In this document: piece by piece, positions 18,560-27,176 of the stretch
How the letters are laid out: each line of letters opens with the position of its first letter
Position numbering within the stretch: the first letter of the stretch is position 1
NCBI GenBank assembly: GCA_964392325.1
Contig: CAYMPJ010000009.1
Coordinates: forward strand, 62,001-126,000
Source of the DNA: CALLPQ01 sp964392325
GTDB lineage: Bacteria; Pseudomonadota; Alphaproteobacteria; Caulobacterales; Parvularculaceae
DNA: 64,000 nt
Direction: 5' to 3'
Program-made: the position numbers and the translations under genes
The notes under the pieces: model-generated
Told to the model about the DNA's origin: nothing
The model's database searches: none
What the model saw: only the letters and a program-made list of their open reading frames with translations

Positions 18560-18907
18560 ATGACAAAAGATACTCTATTTCTTCTCCCGCCCGGATTCCT
18601 TGATAATGAGCGGCGGGAATATTGCCCGGAATGCGCAGAGCTATGGGGACTTCTTTCCTATTTTCCCGCAATCAAGGAAAGTGCTGATATTGAGTATATG
18701 CCGATCCATCGCCCACGCGCGGCAATGGTTGAACTGCTTGGCGAGAAGAACCAAAACTGTCCAACGCTCGTTCTCGCTGAAGGGTCACCAGACTACGAAG
18801 GCGTGAATATTTATGCAAAAAACGGCGTACGGTTTATTAATAATGCCCGCGATATTGGAAAATATTATAACCAACGCTTTGGTACCCCGGTTCCACGCGG
18901 TAGTTGA
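18560..18907 (+). CDS. DUF3088 family protein
   Basis: The 115-residue protein has a CPEC pair at residues 22-25 (EYCPECAELWG) followed by a helix, then HRPRAAMVELLGEKNQNCPTLVLAEG. This resembles a short thioredoxin/glutaredoxin-like fold with a CxxC near the N-terminus and a cis-Pro-like CPTLVL loop. The family is usually named DUF3088 and has no established role. It is the last gene of a + strand run and faces rplA across a terminator. Confidence 0.75.
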   Translation: MTKDTLFLLPPGFLDNERREYCPECAELWGLLSYFPAIKESADIEYMPIHRPRAAMVELLGEKNQNCPTLVLAEGSPDYEGVNIYAKNGVRFINNARDIGKYYNQRFGTPVPRGS

Positions 18908-18963
18908 AAAAGCGCGAGCGCTTGAGAGTGAATACAGTTCTTGAATTTTTTTCATGAACAAAA

Positions 18964-18990
18964 AAAGCCTGCCGAAAATCAGCAGGCTTT
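18964..18990 (-). terminator. Intrinsic terminator after rplA
   Basis: Read on the minus strand, AAAGCCTGC and GCAGGCTTT form a 9-bp stem with a short loop followed by a T-run. It lies 27 bp past the rplA stop, which shows that the transcript ends after rplA and does not continue to rplJ. Confidence 0.88.
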
Positions 18991-19016
18991 AAAAGTGTAT
19001 CTATATTTATTCTTGC

Positions 19017-19709
19017 TTAAACAGCAGAAGAAACATCAATTTTCACACCGGGGCCCATTGTCGAGCACACGGCGATTTTTTTGATGAATGTACCTTTTGC
19101 TCCTGCGGGCTTGGACTTTTGCACCGCATCGATGAATGCTTTTGCATTTTCCGCAAGGGCATTTTCAGCAAAGCTTGCTTTACCAATACCTGCATGAAGA
19201 ATACCGGCCTTCTCAACACGGAACTGAACCGCGCCGCCTTTAGCATCTTCCACAGCCTTGGCAATGTCCGGAGTAACCGTACCAACTTTCGGATTCGGCA
19301 TAAGACCGCGTGGTCCCAAAACCTTACCCAATCGGCCAACGACAGCCATCATATCCGGTGTTGCAATAACCCGGTCAAAATCAGCAAAGCCGCCTTGAAT
19401 TTTTTCCATCAAATCGTCAGCACCAACAATATCAGCACCCGCTTTTTTGGCTTCTTCAGCTTTTGCATCCTTGGCAAAAACCGCAACCCGGACAGTACGA
19501 CCACTGCCGTGCGGTAAATTTACGACTCCACGAACCATCTGATCAGCGTGACGCGGATCAACACCAAGATTCATTGCAATCTCAATTGTTTCATCAAACT
19601 TCGCGGTCGCATTCGCTTTGACCAATTTCACCGCTTCATCAACGTTATATTTTTTAGAGAATTCCACACCTTCACGCGCTGCGCGAATTCTTTTTCCTTG
19701 TTTTGCCAT
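19017..19709 (-). CDS. rplA: 50S ribosomal protein L1
   Basis: L1 forms the mobile stalk of the large subunit by the E site and in many bacteria represses its own mRNA. The 230-residue protein has the normal length and the family landmarks FDETIEIAMNLGVDPRHADQMVRGVVNLPHGSG and GRLGKVLGPRGLMPNPKVGTVT. It follows rplK by 5 bp. Unlike the usual order, no rplJ follows: a terminator lies directly downstream and then a convergent gene. Confidence 0.97.
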   Translation of the reverse strand: MAKQGKRIRAAREGVEFSKKYNVDEAVKLVKANATAKFDETIEIAMNLGVDPRHADQMVRGVVNLPHGSGRTVRVAVFAKDAKAEEAKKAGADIVGADDLMEKIQGGFADFDRVIATPDMMAVVGRLGKVLGPRGLMPNPKVGTVTPDIAKAVEDAKGGAVQFRVEKAGILHAGIGKASFAENALAENAKAFIDAVQKSKPAGAKGTFIKKIAVCSTMGPGVKIDVSSAV

Positions 19710-19714
19710 GATCT

Positions 19715-20143
19715 TTACCCTGTTACCTCAAGGCCCATGGCCCGTGCTGAACCCATGATAATCTTTGTTGCGGCGTCGAGGTCGTTCGCATTGAGATCTA
19801 CCATTTTTGCTTCTGCAATTTCCCGGCACTGCGCCGTCGAAACCGAACCCGCAACTTCGCGGCCCGGCTCTGAGCCACCTTTCGCAAGCTTCGCCGCTTT
19901 TTTCAGATAATAAGAAGCAGGAGGCGTCTTGGTTTTAAAAGTGAACGATTTATCGGTGTAAATGGTAATGATGGTCGGGATTGGCATCCCTTTTTCCATC
20001 TCTTGCGAGGCAGCATTAAATGCCTTGCAAAATTCCATGATATTGAGACCACGTTGACCGAGAGCCGGTCCGATTGGCGGTGACGGCGTTGCCGATCCCG
20101 CTGGCACCTGTAATTTCAGGTAGCCTGATATTTTCTTCGCCAT
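19715..20143 (-). CDS. rplK: 50S ribosomal protein L11
   Basis: L11 binds the GTPase-associated centre of 23S rRNA. The 142-residue product starts MAKKISGYLKLQVPAGSATPSPPIGPALGQRGLNIMEFCK, the proline-rich N-terminal domain, and continues with the rRNA-binding C-terminal domain ending MGSARAMGLEV. Length and sequence are fully typical. It is the first gene of the rplK-rplA unit here and therefore must have its own promoter in the long leader region upstream, because secE-nusG lie 5.8 kb away. Confidence 0.97.
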   Translation of the reverse strand: MAKKISGYLKLQVPAGSATPSPPIGPALGQRGLNIMEFCKAFNAASQEMEKGMPIPTIITIYTDKSFTFKTKTPPASYYLKKAAKLAKGGSEPGREVAGSVSTAQCREIAEAKMVDLNANDLDAATKIIMGSARAMGLEVTG

Positions 20144-20963
20144 GTTGTTTCCTTCCGGTTTGGCATTCGTGAGCAGGTAAAACCGAATTTAATCGATCCT
20201 ACCCCGCGAAGGGACGTGGTCTGAAATGCCCTGGACTTAGAAATGCCGGTATTTAGGCATAAAAGCAGTTTTCTTCCACGAAGGGGGTTGTTAGACCGGA
20301 AAGCAGATATGTGCAAGGAAAAAGGATAAAATCTGGAGAGCTCCCTAAACGCGCCAAAATACGCCTCAAAACGCAGATTATCGCGTACTAACACCAAATT
20401 TTTATGTGCAAATTAAGAGCGGGAAACTAAGAAATGCAGTGGGCAGTTCGGGGACAGAACCGGCCCACTGCTATTCTACTATTACTCACTTTACGAGTAT
20501 ACGCGTCCACCTAGAACACAAAGCAAAAAGAAAATTTGGGAAATACGCACCCAATGCAACCAAGTTAAGCATGGTTATAAATTTTGCACTGGCGAACACC
20601 CAGTACGTGTAATGTTATATTATTCTTCGCCAAGGTCAAGGTCATTCAGGGTAATTTATTAATATTTAGTAACCTTTTTTAACAATTATGAGTCTTGAGA
20701 ACTACATAAAAACGGACCTGGATTTGAGCAAAAAAGAACTTTCGCAAACCGAAACTCTATCTTATGGGATTTTCCTACCTCTACCTTGAAAAAAATTGGC
20801 AAATTACCCAACGCACTCGTTTTTATTTTAAAATTAAGCAGCTCTTGATTTGTATTTATGAGCAAAACATGCACTGATAATGATGCTGGTTGAGGGGCTG
20901 GGCATATATGGGCAATTCGTTGATAGCCCATATTTTGGTATCCCGAGAGTTGAAAGTAGAAGT
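20144..20963. other. Long leader/promoter region of rplK, with a strong hairpin at 20436-20471
   Basis: About 820 bp separate rplK (-) from the prenyl synthase (+). I see no supported gene in it. At 20436-20471, GCAGTGGGC and GCCCACTGC form a 9-bp perfect outer stem, then GTTC/GAAC form an inner stem over the loop GGGGACA. There is no T-run on either side, so it is not a simple terminator. It could be a regulatory RNA element in a long rplK leader or an operator-like inverted repeat. An L1 autoregulation site would be expected close to the rplK start, but I could not identify it with confidence. Confidence 0.5.
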
Positions 20964-21953
20964 ATGTCGCGAGAGTTAAAACTGAATAATCAATCTAAAA
21001 CTGACACCGCACCAGCCACACAAGTAAAACATGAAACGCTCTCAAACCAATTAAAATCGTTAGTTGACGAACGACTGGAGCATTTCTTTCAGGATTGTTC
21101 AGCCAGTTCCCGCCTAGGCTTTGCTGCCCGGCACGGGCTTTTATCACCAGGTAAGAGGTTGCGCCCCATCATTACAATTCTTGCAGGTGGACAATCGGAC
21201 GACGCCTCCTACAGCCCTGCCCTTTTGGATGCAGCCTGCGCTGTCGAGATGGTCCATGCTGCTTCTTTAATTATGGATGATCTCCCCTCAATGGATAATG
21301 CCAAGTTGCGACGAGGGGCACCGACGACACATATTGTTTTTGGCGAAGCGGCCGCAACGCTTGCGGCGATTGCACTACTCAATGAAGCGTACAAAACCAT
21401 TACAAAGGCAAAAGGTGTGCCTGCGGATGCCCGTTTAAGAGCAATGGAATACCTAACAAACGCAGTTGGTATTGAGGGCCTTGCCGGAGGACAAGACCAA
21501 GATATAGCCTGTCAGGGTGACATGGGTAAAATTGATAATAGTGACTCAATTCAACACTCCAACAACCTTAAAGACATGGAAAAACGCCATCTGGAAAAAA
21601 CTGGCGCTCTGTTTGCTGCTGCCGCGGCAATTGGCGGAGAATTTGCCGGTTTGGAGAGTTCAAAAATTGACCATCTTTTTGACTATGGATGCTATTTGGG
21701 TTTAGCCTATCAGGCCTACGACGATGTGATAGATGTCTCGACTTGTACATCCCTATCAGGTAAAGATACCGAACAAGATCAAGACAAGTCTACTGTGGTC
21801 AGTATTCTTGGTACAGACGGTGCAAGAATATTGGCAGAACGCCATTTAGAGCGAGCAATTTCTGCGGCTAAGTTAGCCAGCGTTAGCGAAGATGAACCAC
21901 TTGCAGATTTAGCCCGTCAAATTGGTATGAGCTTCAATCGCTTGACCCGATAA
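20964..21953 (+). CDS. Polyprenyl (farnesyl/geranylgeranyl) diphosphate synthase
   Basis: The enzyme condenses isopentenyl diphosphate with allylic diphosphates to make short prenyl chains. The protein carries the first Asp-rich motif as DDLPSMDNAKLRRG, followed by GEAAATLAAIALLNEA, then GGQDQDI and the second Asp motif YQAYDDVIDV. The two-residue insert in the first motif is the type found in bacterial FPP synthases and CrtE-like GGPP synthases. The frame is open to ATG 20880, which adds 28 residues without homology. I chose ATG 20964, though neither start has a clear ribosome site. An ABC transporter pair follows 18 bp downstream. Confidence 0.87.
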   Translation: MSRELKLNNQSKTDTAPATQVKHETLSNQLKSLVDERLEHFFQDCSASSRLGFAARHGLLSPGKRLRPIITILAGGQSDDASYSPALLDAACAVEMVHAASLIMDDLPSMDNAKLRRGAPTTHIVFGEAAATLAAIALLNEAYKTITKAKGVPADARLRAMEYLTNAVGIEGLAGGQDQDIACQGDMGKIDNSDSIQHSNNLKDMEKRHLEKTGALFAAAAAIGGEFAGLESSKIDHLFDYGCYLGLAYQAYDDVIDVSTCTSLSGKDTEQDQDKSTVVSILGTDGARILAERHLERAISAAKLASVSEDEPLADLARQIGMSFNRLTR

Positions 21954-21971
21954 AACTGAAACGAAATATAA

Positions 21972-22940
21972 GTGCAAGACACCTCTAAAAAAGCATCGCC
22001 TAATATTTCTGATTCAAAATTATCCTCCCCTGCCCTCACTATTGAAAACCTTTGCGTCGCCTATGGCAACGCCTTAGCCCTTTCAGACATAAATATTACC
22101 GTAAATAGGGGAACTTTAACCTGTGTTATCGGCCCAAATGGCGCCGGTAAATCAACATTGGTAAAAGCGATTTGCGGGCGTTTACCGGTTCAGCAGGGGC
22201 GAATATCAATTAATGATGTTTCTCATGACCGCCCTCGGGCACGCCTGGATTTGGGCGTTACACCGCAACGCCCTGCCTTATATGATCAATTGAGCGCAGA
22301 AGAAAACCTGATCTGTTTTGCAAGACAGATGGGGTTAGGCCGCGAACAAGCCAAACAGCGTACCAATCACGTACTTGGATTAATTGGCATGGTAAAAGAC
22401 CGGGATTGCCGCGCTGTTAGAATGTCTGGAGGGATGCGCCAAAGAGTGAATATTGGCGCAGCAATTCTTCATGAACCCAGCCTCCTCATTCTCGATGAAC
22501 CATCCGCAAGCCTTGATCCTTCAGGCATTCGACAAATCAATGAATTGATAAAACGGCTTAGAGATGAAGACTATTCCATGATGCTTATCAGTCATGATAT
22601 GGTGCAGGCGCGTTCACTGGCTGATCAACTCATCATCCTTCAGTTTGGTAAGATCAGACTAAAAGGAAATCCCGCAAGATTAATTGATGAGTATTATGGT
22701 AAAAGCGTAAACCTGAAGGTCCAGTGTAGTGATAGCAATGCCATGATGAAAAATAATTTTCATGATGATGCCGACCACCCCGGTCAATGGATGAAAGCTC
22801 TTGAAAACCGCGAAGAGGCAATAGCTCTTATTACCAAGCTCATGCGCAATCAGATCGTAATAGAGAACTCCACCATTAGCGCACCCAGCCTCAATGATCT
22901 CCTTGATGACGTGACCAAAGAAAGGGGACGTCATGTCTGA
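21972..22940 (+). CDS. ABC transporter ATP-binding protein
   Basis: The 322-residue protein has Walker A GPNGAGKST, a Q-loop at TPQRPALYDQLSAEEN, the signature MSGGMRQR, Walker B LLILDEP and the H-loop ISHDM. The C-terminal 90 residues are an extra domain as in drug/antibiotic exporter ATPases of the CcmA/DrrA type. The start is GTG 21972, only 18 bp after the prenyl synthase stop. It overlaps the permease gene by 8 bp. Together they form an ABC-2 type exporter of unknown cargo. The link to the prenyl synthase suggests a lipid or terpenoid-related role, but this is inference. Confidence 0.92.
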   Translation: MQDTSKKASPNISDSKLSSPALTIENLCVAYGNALALSDINITVNRGTLTCVIGPNGAGKSTLVKAICGRLPVQQGRISINDVSHDRPRARLDLGVTPQRPALYDQLSAEENLICFARQMGLGREQAKQRTNHVLGLIGMVKDRDCRAVRMSGGMRQRVNIGAAILHEPSLLILDEPSASLDPSGIRQINELIKRLRDEDYSMMLISHDMVQARSLADQLIILQFGKIRLKGNPARLIDEYYGKSVNLKVQCSDSNAMMKNNFHDDADHPGQWMKALENREEAIALITKLMRNQIVIENSTISAPSLNDLLDDVTKERGRHV

Positions 22941-24075
22941 TCCCAATTCAAAGCGCGCCGTTTCGTTTTCGTCTGCATTCACTATGCGCGGCGCAGTATT
23001 TCATGCAATGGCCATAAGTCTTTGGCGCGATAGAGCAACATTCGCACTAACCTTTATCCTGCCACCGATTATTTTCACGATTTTTGCAGCCGTGTTTTCA
23101 GCCGCCGCAAGTGGTGATTTATCTATTCGCATTGGCGTCACTGCGCCGCAAGATAGCATTTCACGCGATCTCGTTGCTGGTCTTGAAAAGTCTCCTTTAA
23201 TTTCCAGTCTTGAAGAATTTCAAACAATCACTGCACTAAAAGAAAATATTTCCAACGGCCAAATTGATGCGGGAATTGAAATTCAGCGCCCCTCTCTAAC
23301 CGAAGTACCGCTCTTTAATATTCACTATGATCCGGTGAAAGAAGGAGCAGCAACGATTGCGGATGCAGCTCTATCAAGTCTTGCCAATCTTGGGTCTGAC
23401 GATGAAGAAGAGGATATTTCCGCCGCGGTCGAGCCTGCAAAACGCATTTCTATAGTACCCGGCACACAAGCTATTCCTATGGCCAGCTATTATGTCGCCG
23501 GGGTGGGTTTGCTGTTTTTATTTCTATCGGGTTTTCAGTCTGCATTGACCATGATTGAAGAACGCGATGCGGGGGTATTAGAGCGCATTGGCGCGGGACC
23601 CCTTGGTCTGCGCCCAATGATAGATGGTAAATTTGCCTTTTTGGTATGTCAGGGCTTTGTGCAATTGCTCATAATCCTGATAGTAGCAAAACTATTATTC
23701 GCGATCCCGATAACCGCGCCGCTTTTACTGATCCCGTCATTTTTATTTGCAAGTATCTGCGCCGCCGGACTGTGTATTCTGATCGTCGGTGCATGTCGCT
23801 CGCGCAGTCAGGCCCACGCAATTGGTGCGGTCTTGGCGCTAATATTAGGGGCAATTGGCGGTTCTATGGCCCCGCGATTTTTAATGGCCGAACAAATTAG
23901 CAAGATTGGCGCTTTAACCCCCAATGCATGGGGAATCGAAGCCATTGGTGTCAGTCTTTGGCGCAGCGGTGATATTTCTCTGGCCTATGCACCTTGGTTA
24001 GCCTTGGGTGTAACCGGGGTCGTATCCCTCATTCTTTCTTATTTGGTCACACAAAAAACACTTGGTTCTGGATAG
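22933..24075 (+). CDS. ABC-2 type transporter permease
   Basis: The 380-residue protein has one N-terminal membrane segment near residues 30-55, a large extracytoplasmic domain (about residues 60-185), and five more membrane segments from about residue 186 to the end. This is the YhgE/NodJ-like ABC-2 layout. The segment LERIGAGPLGLRPMIDGKF between the second and third membrane spans is the usual cytosolic coupling region. It overlaps the ATPase gene by 8 bp, indicating translational coupling. The substrate cannot be deduced. Confidence 0.88.
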   Translation: MSDPNSKRAVSFSSAFTMRGAVFHAMAISLWRDRATFALTFILPPIIFTIFAAVFSAAASGDLSIRIGVTAPQDSISRDLVAGLEKSPLISSLEEFQTITALKENISNGQIDAGIEIQRPSLTEVPLFNIHYDPVKEGAATIADAALSSLANLGSDDEEEDISAAVEPAKRISIVPGTQAIPMASYYVAGVGLLFLFLSGFQSALTMIEERDAGVLERIGAGPLGLRPMIDGKFAFLVCQGFVQLLIILIVAKLLFAIPITAPLLLIPSFLFASICAAGLCILIVGACRSRSQAHAIGAVLALILGAIGGSMAPRFLMAEQISKIGALTPNAWGIEAIGVSLWRSGDISLAYAPWLALGVTGVVSLILSYLVTQKTLGSG

Positions 24076-24087
24076 GGAAGAACAGAG

Positions 24088-24375
24088 CTAGAGGGAGGTT
24101 AGATTTCTGACTTCCTCTACAGCGTCAAAAGCCTGCAGGCGCGCAAATACCGGGCCAGAAAGATTTGCTGGCGCTTGTTGACGGCCAATGATCCATTCAT
24201 AAAGCTCTTTATCGGGAAAGCCGATCAGCTCTTCAAACTCATCAAGTTCAGCAACGGTCAATGATTGAATATGAGCGGTCGCAAAGCCACCAATAATAAT
24301 ATCGGCCTCTTTAAACCCGCGATGCATAGCACGGTATAATAGTCGTTTGCGGCGAGCCTCGATTGTTTCGGTCAT
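24088..24375 (-). CDS. sdhE: SdhE, FAD assembly factor for succinate dehydrogenase
   Basis: SdhE (SDH5 family) promotes covalent flavinylation of SdhA. The 95-residue product has RRKRLLYRAMHRGFKEADIIIGGFA, with the RGxxE motif here RGFKE, followed by ELDEFEELIGFPDKELYEWIIGRQ. These match the five-helix family well. The gene is downstream of gatB on the same strand with a 76-bp gap. No sdh genes lie in the window, as is usual for this factor. Confidence 0.9.
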   Translation of the reverse strand: MTETIEARRKRLLYRAMHRGFKEADIIIGGFATAHIQSLTVAELDEFEELIGFPDKELYEWIIGRQQAPANLSGPVFARLQAFDAVEEVRNLTSL

Positions 24376-24451
24376 AGCTTCAGCCTATCTCATGGTCGTC
24401 AAAAAATCGACAAGAATTTAAACCAATTCCATATAAGTGTTGGGGCTTGCT

Positions 24452-25924
24452 TTAGATCCCAAGCTTGGATTTCAAAATTTCATTCACCACTTTCGGATTG
24501 GCCTTGCCGCCAGTGGATTTCATGACTTGCCCAACGAACCAGCCAAAGGTTTTTGGCTTTTCTTTAACTTGTGCAACCTGATCCGGGTTATCTGTGATGA
24601 TTTTATCAATCGCGACTTCGATAGCACCGGTATCCGTCACTTGTTTCAAACCGCGTTCTTCCACAATCTTACCCGGCGCTTGGCTTGTTTCAAACATGAT
24701 CTCAAAAACATCTTTGGCAATACGCCCAGAAATTGTGTCATCTGCAATAAGATCAATCAGTTCTCCCAGATGCGCAGCAGAAACCGGCGATTGCGCTATA
24801 TCTTGTCCCGCTTTGTTTAAAGCACCGAAGAGCTCTGTTGTTACCCAGTTTGAGGCAAGCTTGCCATCACGGCCCTTTGCAACAGTTTCGAAGAAATCTG
24901 CCTTATCGCGATCCATCGCCAAAACGCTTGCATCATAATTGGAAAGACCATACTCGCTAGAAAAGCGCTTTTTCTTAACGTCCGGTAATTCAGGCAAACC
25001 AGCTTTGATCTCATCAACAAAAGATTGCTCAAGCTCTAATGGCAATAAATCCGGGTCCGGAAAATAGCGATAGTCATGAGCATCCTCTTTTGAACGCATC
25101 GTGCGAGTTTCGCCTGTTTTCACATCAAAGAGCAGGGTTTCCTGATCAATCTCACCGCCAGCTTCCAAAACCTGAATTTGCCGGCGCGCTTCATAATTCA
25201 CAACCTGACGCACAAACCGAAGGGAATTGACATTTTTTGTCTCGGTACGCGTACCAAGTTCACCGCCCGGACGACGCACAGATACATTAACGTCCGCGCG
25301 CATTGATCCTTCTTCCATATTACCATCACATGTTCCCAGATAGCGAACAATCGTGCGTAATTTGGAGAAATAGGCAGCCGCTTCATCAGCAGAGCGCATT
25401 TCCGGTTTGGAGACAATCTCCATCAAAGCAACGCCAGAACGATTTAAATCCACATGAGAATGATTGGGACTTAAATCGTGCACGGATTTACCCGCATCCT
25501 GTTCAAGGTGCAGACGTTCGATCCCGACCTCTATCGTTTCTTCAGGGCTAACCTCAACCTCTATTTCGCCCTCACCAACAATCGGGTCGAGAAATTGGGA
25601 AATTTGATAGCCTTGGGGTAAGTCCGGGTAAAAATAATTCTTGCGATCAAAACGCGACCAGAGATTAATTTTGGCATTAAGCCCAAGGCCAGTACGCACC
25701 GCCTGCTCAACGCAATATTTATTGATTACCGGCAACATGCCCGGCATAGCAGCATCGACAAGAGAAACATTTTCATTTGGTCCCGCGCCATAAGTAGCCG
25801 GTGCGCCAGAGAATAATTTCGAAGCAGATGTAACCTGCGCATGGACTTCCAAACCGATAATCACTTCCCAGTCACCGGTTTCCCCTTGCAACAAGTGACG
25901 GGGTTCAATCTCGCGTAGTTCCAT
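24452..25924 (-). CDS. gatB: Asp-tRNA(Asn)/Glu-tRNA(Gln) amidotransferase subunit B
   Basis: GatB phosphorylates and amidates misacylated Glu-tRNA(Gln) or Asp-tRNA(Asn) within the GatCAB complex. The 490-residue protein has WEVIIGLEVHAQ, SRFDRKNYFYPDLPQGYQISQF, the signature LNRSGVALMEIVSKPEMRS, and a C-terminal YqeY-like tail ending GKANPKVVNEILKSKLG. Length is typical. gatA and gatC are not in the window. It lies directly downstream of nusG (52 bp), where rplK would normally be. Confidence 0.96.
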   Translation of the reverse strand: MELREIEPRHLLQGETGDWEVIIGLEVHAQVTSASKLFSGAPATYGAGPNENVSLVDAAMPGMLPVINKYCVEQAVRTGLGLNAKINLWSRFDRKNYFYPDLPQGYQISQFLDPIVGEGEIEVEVSPEETIEVGIERLHLEQDAGKSVHDLSPNHSHVDLNRSGVALMEIVSKPEMRSADEAAAYFSKLRTIVRYLGTCDGNMEEGSMRADVNVSVRRPGGELGTRTETKNVNSLRFVRQVVNYEARRQIQVLEAGGEIDQETLLFDVKTGETRTMRSKEDAHDYRYFPDPDLLPLELEQSFVDEIKAGLPELPDVKKKRFSSEYGLSNYDASVLAMDRDKADFFETVAKGRDGKLASNWVTTELFGALNKAGQDIAQSPVSAAHLGELIDLIADDTISGRIAKDVFEIMFETSQAPGKIVEERGLKQVTDTGAIEVAIDKIITDNPDQVAQVKEKPKTFGWFVGQVMKSTGGKANPKVVNEILKSKLGI

Positions 25925-25976
25925 GATTGTGTGTATTCCTCAGTAGTCGGTTGTTATTCATAACCACAAGGTGGCA

Positions 25977-26522
25977 TTAGGTCGTTGATCCGTCGCCCTT
26001 TTCAACCTGTGCATATTCAAGCTCCACAGGCGTTGCGCGACCAAAAATTGACACAGCAACTTTCAAGCGCGCTGTCTCTTCATCAACCCCTTCCACAACA
26101 CCAGAAAAGGAAGCAAAAGGTCCATCGATCACTTTTACGTTCTCGCCAATTTCGTACAGAATTGTTGGTTTTGGATTCTCAACGCCTTCCTGAATAACAC
26201 CGCGAATTCGATCAACTTCCTTTTGACTGACCGGCATTGGCTTTGTTTGACTTCCAAGAAAGCCCGTCACTTTTGGCGTACCTTTGACAAGATGAAATGT
26301 CTGGTCATTCATAATCATTTTTACAAGCACATAGCCCGGAAAGAAACGCCGCTCCGTATTGACCTTCCGTCCTCGCCTCACCTCAACCACCTCTTCGGTT
26401 GGCACAAAGACTTCTTCGAAATCGTCATCAAGACCTTTTTCGATGGCGGCCTGACGGATTGCCTCGGCTACTTTATTTTCAAAATTAGAATAAGCGTGAA
26501 CTATATACCATTGGTGGGACAT
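25977..26522 (-). CDS. nusG: Transcription termination/antitermination protein NusG
   Basis: NusG binds RNA polymerase and affects pausing, Rho termination and coupling to ribosomes. The 181-residue product has the NGN domain (SHQWYIVHAYSNFENKVAEAIRQ...FFPGYVLVKMIMND) and the C-terminal KOW domain (VKVIDGPFASFSGVVEGVDEETARLKVAVSIFGRATPVEL). The frame extends to 26552, but the start MSHQWY at 26522 fits homology best. It follows secE by 58 bp. Confidence 0.96.
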   Translation of the reverse strand: MSHQWYIVHAYSNFENKVAEAIRQAAIEKGLDDDFEEVFVPTEEVVEVRRGRKVNTERRFFPGYVLVKMIMNDQTFHLVKGTPKVTGFLGSQTKPMPVSQKEVDRIRGVIQEGVENPKPTILYEIGENVKVIDGPFASFSGVVEGVDEETARLKVAVSIFGRATPVELEYAQVEKGDGSTT

Positions 26523-26580
26523 AAATTTGGTCCTTAACATTCGTTGAGCCAAGCAAGGCCATTAAAAAAACAAGCGCAAA

Positions 26581-26928
26581 TTACGCAGCACAACTGATTG
26601 GCAGAATATTACAAATGCCAAATCTTAGCACTTGGTCAACCAGGAAGAAGAAGAGCACCATGACTAAAACCATGACCATAACCATAATGGTTGAGATCAT
26701 GGTTTCGTTAGCACCAGTCCAGGTGATTTTTTCACCTTCAGAGCGCACTTGCTGGAAAAATTCCAGCGGATTGGTACCCTTTTTCTTTTTGGTCTCTTCA
26801 ACCCGCCCCTCAATAATCGGAGCTTCATTACCATTATTACCCATTGAAGCTGTATCAGCAGCCTGCTTGGTATTGGCCGTTTTTTTCGTGTTGCGCCCCT
26901 TGCGAGGTCTGGATTTATTGCGTGCCAT
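26581..26928 (-). CDS. secE: Preprotein translocase subunit SecE
   Basis: SecE clamps SecY in the translocon. The 115-residue protein has a basic, low-complexity N-terminal extension of about 55 residues (Lys/Arg/Thr/Asn rich), then the amphipathic helix NPLEFFQQVRSEGEKITWTGANET and a single membrane segment MISTIMVMVMVLVMVLFFFLVDQVLRFG. Alphaproteobacterial SecE proteins usually have one membrane span, often near 65 residues, so the N-terminal extension is longer than typical. secE-nusG order is conserved. Confidence 0.93.
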   Translation of the reverse strand: MARNKSRPRKGRNTKKTANTKQAADTASMGNNGNEAPIIEGRVEETKKKKGTNPLEFFQQVRSEGEKITWTGANETMISTIMVMVMVLVMVLFFFLVDQVLRFGICNILPISCAA

Positions 26929-27016
26929 TTGGTCACTTTCGCATTATGTCGTTCATTGTTTCATACATAGGAAGTCAGCAGAAATAATCTTCATTCATGC
27001 CGTTTCAGATGCAGCT

Positions 27017-27066
27017 CCTCGGACATCCTAAGAAAAGGGATGGAAATATGATCTTAATGTCCGGGG
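27017..27066 (-). other. Inverted repeat in the secE upstream region
   Basis: CCTCGGACAT (27017-27026) pairs with ATGTCCGGGG (27057-27066) with one G-U pair, and TAAG/CTTA extend the stem inward across a small bulge. No T-run follows on the minus strand, so it is not an obvious terminator for the sirtuin gene. It lies 89-138 bp before the secE start and could be leader structure or an operator. Confidence 0.4.
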
Positions 27067-27176
27067 AATATACCTCTTAAGTAACCCTTTTTTCTGCGAC
27101 GTCAAGATGTTCATTTTGGCTGAAATTTACCCCAAACCTGATGACCGGTTTTTAGGTTTTATGCCAAAAACGCAGC

